From NCBI GenBank assembly GCA_039888615.1, contig JBDQQS010000021.1: DNA of 64,000 bases; one strand, 5' to 3'. The DNA is from Flavimaribacter sp039888615 (GTDB taxonomy: Bacteria > Pseudomonadota > Alphaproteobacteria > Rhizobiales > Rhizobiaceae). Shown one piece after another: positions 61,994 through 64,000 of this stretch. The notes beneath the pieces are model-generated. The model was not told the origin of the DNA and did not search any database. It was given only the letters and a program-made list of their open reading frames with translations. Positions within the stretch are counted from its first letter, which is position 1; each line of letters opens with the position of its first letter. A program made the position numbers and the translations under genes.

Positions 61994-63270
61994 TGAGCCT
62001 CGCACTCCTTATTGGCGTATTCGCAGGCGGACTGGTCTTTGGCATTCCAGTCGCGGTTACGCTCGGCCTTGCCTCGGCTTCCTACCTGCTGTCTGCTGGT
62101 ATCCCGCTCGTCGTGATGCCGCAGAAGATGTACGCCGGCATCGACGTGTTCGTACTTCTTTGCATTCCAGGATTCATCCTCGCCGGTAATCTCATGAACA
62201 GTGGCGGCATCACCGAACGCATCGTCCGGTTCGCCAATGCGCTCGTCGGATGGGCGCGCGGCGGGCTTGGCCTGACCAATGTGGCGGGATCAATGCTTTT
62301 CGGCGGGATTTCCGGAACCGCTGTCGCCGACGCCGCCTCGATCGGGGGCGTGATGATCCCCGGCATGAAGAAGGCGGGATATCCGGCCGACTTTTCAGCG
62401 GCGGTGACGGCGGCCTCCTCGACGGTGGGCCCGATCATTCCACCTTCGGTGCCGATGATCATCGTTGGGGCGCTCTCCGGCATCTCGGTCGGGCGCATGT
62501 TCATGGCGGGCGCCATTCCGGGCGTCCTGATGGGCCTTGCGATGATGGCGACGGTGTACATCATTGCGGTCCGCAGAAATTTCCCCAGGCAGCCATGGCG
62601 CGGCCTCGGCGAGCTTGGCAAGTCGTTCATCGGCGCATTCTGGGCCATCGCCATGACGGCGCTGATCATTGGCGGCCTTATGTCCGGCATCGCGACGCCG
62701 ACCGAAACCGCGGTCGTCGCCAGCGTCTACGCGTTCGTGGTGGGCAAGTTCATCTACCGCGAACTAAAACTCAGGGATGTCCCCAGGATCATCGTCGACA
62801 GCGCGGTTTCATCCGCCGCCATTCTCGCGCTTGTGGGCTTTGCGAATGTATTTGGCTGGATCCTCGTTTCGGAGCGCATACCGCAGATGATTGCCTCCGG
62901 CGTCCTGTCGTTCACCGAAAACAAGTTTCTCGTGATCCTTCTGATCAACATCCTTTTGCTGATCGTCGGCATGTTCATGGAAACCATAGCGGCGCTGATC
63001 ATTCTTTTCGTGCCGTTGCTGGCGCTGGCGCAGGGCGTAGGCATCGACCCTCTTCATTTCGCCACCTTCGCCGTGCTCAACCTGATGATCGGCCTGACGA
63101 CGCCTCCCGTCGGGGTCTGTCTTTTCATTTGCGCCAACATCGCGAAGCTGCCGCTCACGCCCGTCATCAGGGCGATCGCGCCGTTTCTCCTGACGAACAT
63201 TCTGGTTCTGCTTCTGGTTTCCTACATTCCGGCGCTGGCGACCTGGTTGCCGTCCGTCATGTTTGATTGA
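61993..63270 (+). CDS. dctM: TRAP transporter large permease
   Basis: A 425-residue DctM protein with about 12 helices, driving sodium-coupled uptake. Typical: IPLVVMPQKMYAGIDVFVLLCIPGFILAGNLM (pattern), GLTNVAGSMLFGGISGTAVADAASIGGVMIPGM and AAVTAASSTVGPIIPPSVPMIIVGAL, ending with the PVGVCLF signature in the last third. Confidence 0.94.
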   Translation: MSLALLIGVFAGGLVFGIPVAVTLGLASASYLLSAGIPLVVMPQKMYAGIDVFVLLCIPGFILAGNLMNSGGITERIVRFANALVGWARGGLGLTNVAGSMLFGGISGTAVADAASIGGVMIPGMKKAGYPADFSAAVTAASSTVGPIIPPSVPMIIVGALSGISVGRMFMAGAIPGVLMGLAMMATVYIIAVRRNFPRQPWRGLGELGKSFIGAFWAIAMTALIIGGLMSGIATPTETAVVASVYAFVVGKFIYRELKLRDVPRIIVDSAVSSAAILALVGFANVFGWILVSERIPQMIASGVLSFTENKFLVILLINILLLIVGMFMETIAALIILFVPLLALAQGVGIDPLHFATFAVLNLMIGLTTPPVGVCLFICANIAKLPLTPVIRAIAPFLLTNILVLLLVSYIPALATWLPSVMFD

Positions 63271-63282
63271 GGAACGCCCCCG

Positions 63283-64000
63283 ATGAAAACCCGTGTCTGC
63301 AAACTGCACGCCCGCCACGATATCAGGATCGACACCGAACCGGTTGGCGAACCCGGTCCCGGCGAAGTGTTAATCCATATGGGCGCCGGCGGCATATGCG
63401 GCTCCGACCTGCACTACTACCACGACGGTGGCTTCGGGCCGGTGCGCGTCCGGCAGCCGATCATACTCGGGCACGAGATCGCCGGCGTCGTCGTGAAAGC
63501 CGGTGAAGGTGTTTCCTCCCTCGCAGCGGGCGACCGCGTTGCGATCAATCCAAGTCATCCCTGTGGCCACTGCGTCTATTGCGATCGCGGCATGTACAAT
63601 CATTGCCTCGAGATGCGCTTCCTCGGATCGGCCATGCGTATGCCGCACGAGCAGGGTGGATTTCGTGAATACATGGTCGTGGCCGCGGAACAATGCGTCG
63701 CCGTCGAGGATCACGTATCGATCGGCGAAGCCGCCTGTTCGGAACCGCTGGCGGTCTGCGTGCATGCGGGCAAGCATGCCGGTCGGCTGAACGGCGCCAA
63801 AGTGCTGGTGACCGGCGCTGGCCCGATCGGCGCTCTGTGCGCAGCTGTCGCCGCTCATTCTGGCGCGAGCGAGGTGGTCGTGACCGATCTGCAGAACGCG
63901 ACGCTCGCGGTTGCTGAAAAGATGGGCGCGACTCGTTGCGTGAACGTCGCCGACGAACCGGAAGCGATGGACGCTTATGCGGCGGACAAGGGATACTTCG
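63283..64000 (+). CDS. L-idonate-5-dehydrogenase-like zinc alcohol dehydrogenase, 3' end cut
   Basis: The first 239 residues of a medium-chain zinc-dependent dehydrogenase; the window ends inside the gene. Catalytic zinc ligands: GICGSDLHYY (Cys) and LGHE; structural zinc cysteines: HPCGHCVYCDRGMYNHC. The Rossmann motif VTGAGPIGALCA with a following strand ending in VVTDLQ (Asp) favours NAD. GGFGPVRVRQPIILGHE resembles IdnD, which oxidises L-idonate to 5-ketogluconate. It starts 12 bp after dctM, so it belongs to the TRAP operon. Confidence 0.87.
   Translation, partial: MKTRVCKLHARHDIRIDTEPVGEPGPGEVLIHMGAGGICGSDLHYYHDGGFGPVRVRQPIILGHEIAGVVVKAGEGVSSLAAGDRVAINPSHPCGHCVYCDRGMYNHCLEMRFLGSAMRMPHEQGGFREYMVVAAEQCVAVEDHVSIGEAACSEPLAVCVHAGKHAGRLNGAKVLVTGAGPIGALCAAVAAHSGASEVVVTDLQNATLAVAEKMGATRCVNVADEPEAMDAYAADKGYF

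Overview
The window looks like a chromosomal segment of an alphaproteobacterium of the order Hyphomicrobiales (Rhizobiales). The evidence is high GC, a rhizobial-type glycerol ABC transporter locus (glpVSTPQU with divergent glpR-glpD), two Brucella Omp2-type porins, an alphaproteobacterial family-4-like uracil-DNA glycosylase and many ABC/TRAP uptake operons. The genus cannot be fixed from the sequence alone. Product names come from reading motifs by eye; no database search was run.

Layout. 0-1.8 kb: a 3'-truncated IS481-type transposase and a gene-free stretch with three copies of a short palindromic repeat. 1.8-4.9 kb: an oxalyl-CoA-synthetase-like ligase and an orphan Mur-type ligase with a cysteine-rich tail. 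4.9-11.2 kb (minus): a probable seven-gene operon: FadR-type regulator, VOC protein, SsuA/TauA-like ABC importer, IlvD/Edd-family sugar-acid dehydratase and GST. 11.4-13.4 kb: an S-adenosylhomocysteinase-like protein lacking several catalytic residues, facing a ProC-like reductase. 13.4-22 kb: the glycerol locus. 22-25.1 kb: LysR regulator, EamA transporter, Tat-exported metallo-beta-lactamase-fold protein. 25.2-32.7 kb: a Dpp-type ABC operon with an alpha/beta hydrolase, divergent from a LacI-type regulator; two perfect CGAAACGTTTCG palindromes lie between them.

32.7-48 kb is an accessory or stress-flavoured region: small membrane proteins, an MscS-family channel, tRNA-Ser(GCT), a 43-residue ribbon-helix-helix protein, ferritin-like DUF892, DUF421, YrhK, phage-like fragments, a MerR/oxidoreductase pair, a cold-shock protein and rpsU with a TTG start. 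Its most striking part is a pair of near-identical porin genes in inverted, convergent orientation with a complete tyrosine recombinase between them, followed by a third porin gene reduced to its N-terminal part.

48-56.8 kb is mostly housekeeping: DUF2147, GST, AMP nucleosidase, MFS transporter, ETF-ubiquinone oxidoreductase, uracil-DNA glycosylase and a YcaD-type MFS transporter. 56.8-64 kb is a hexuronate/aldonate catabolic locus: uxuB and uxuA divergent from a GntR-type regulator, a DctPQM TRAP transporter, and an L-idonate-5-dehydrogenase-like gene cut by the window edge.

The observations I rate highest are the porin-recombinase-porin inverted cassette; the glycerol transporter ATPase pair, whose two defects fall in the same composite ATP site; the LacI operator pair that implies a sugar-type substrate for a Dpp-type importer; and the degenerate SAH-hydrolase-like gene.
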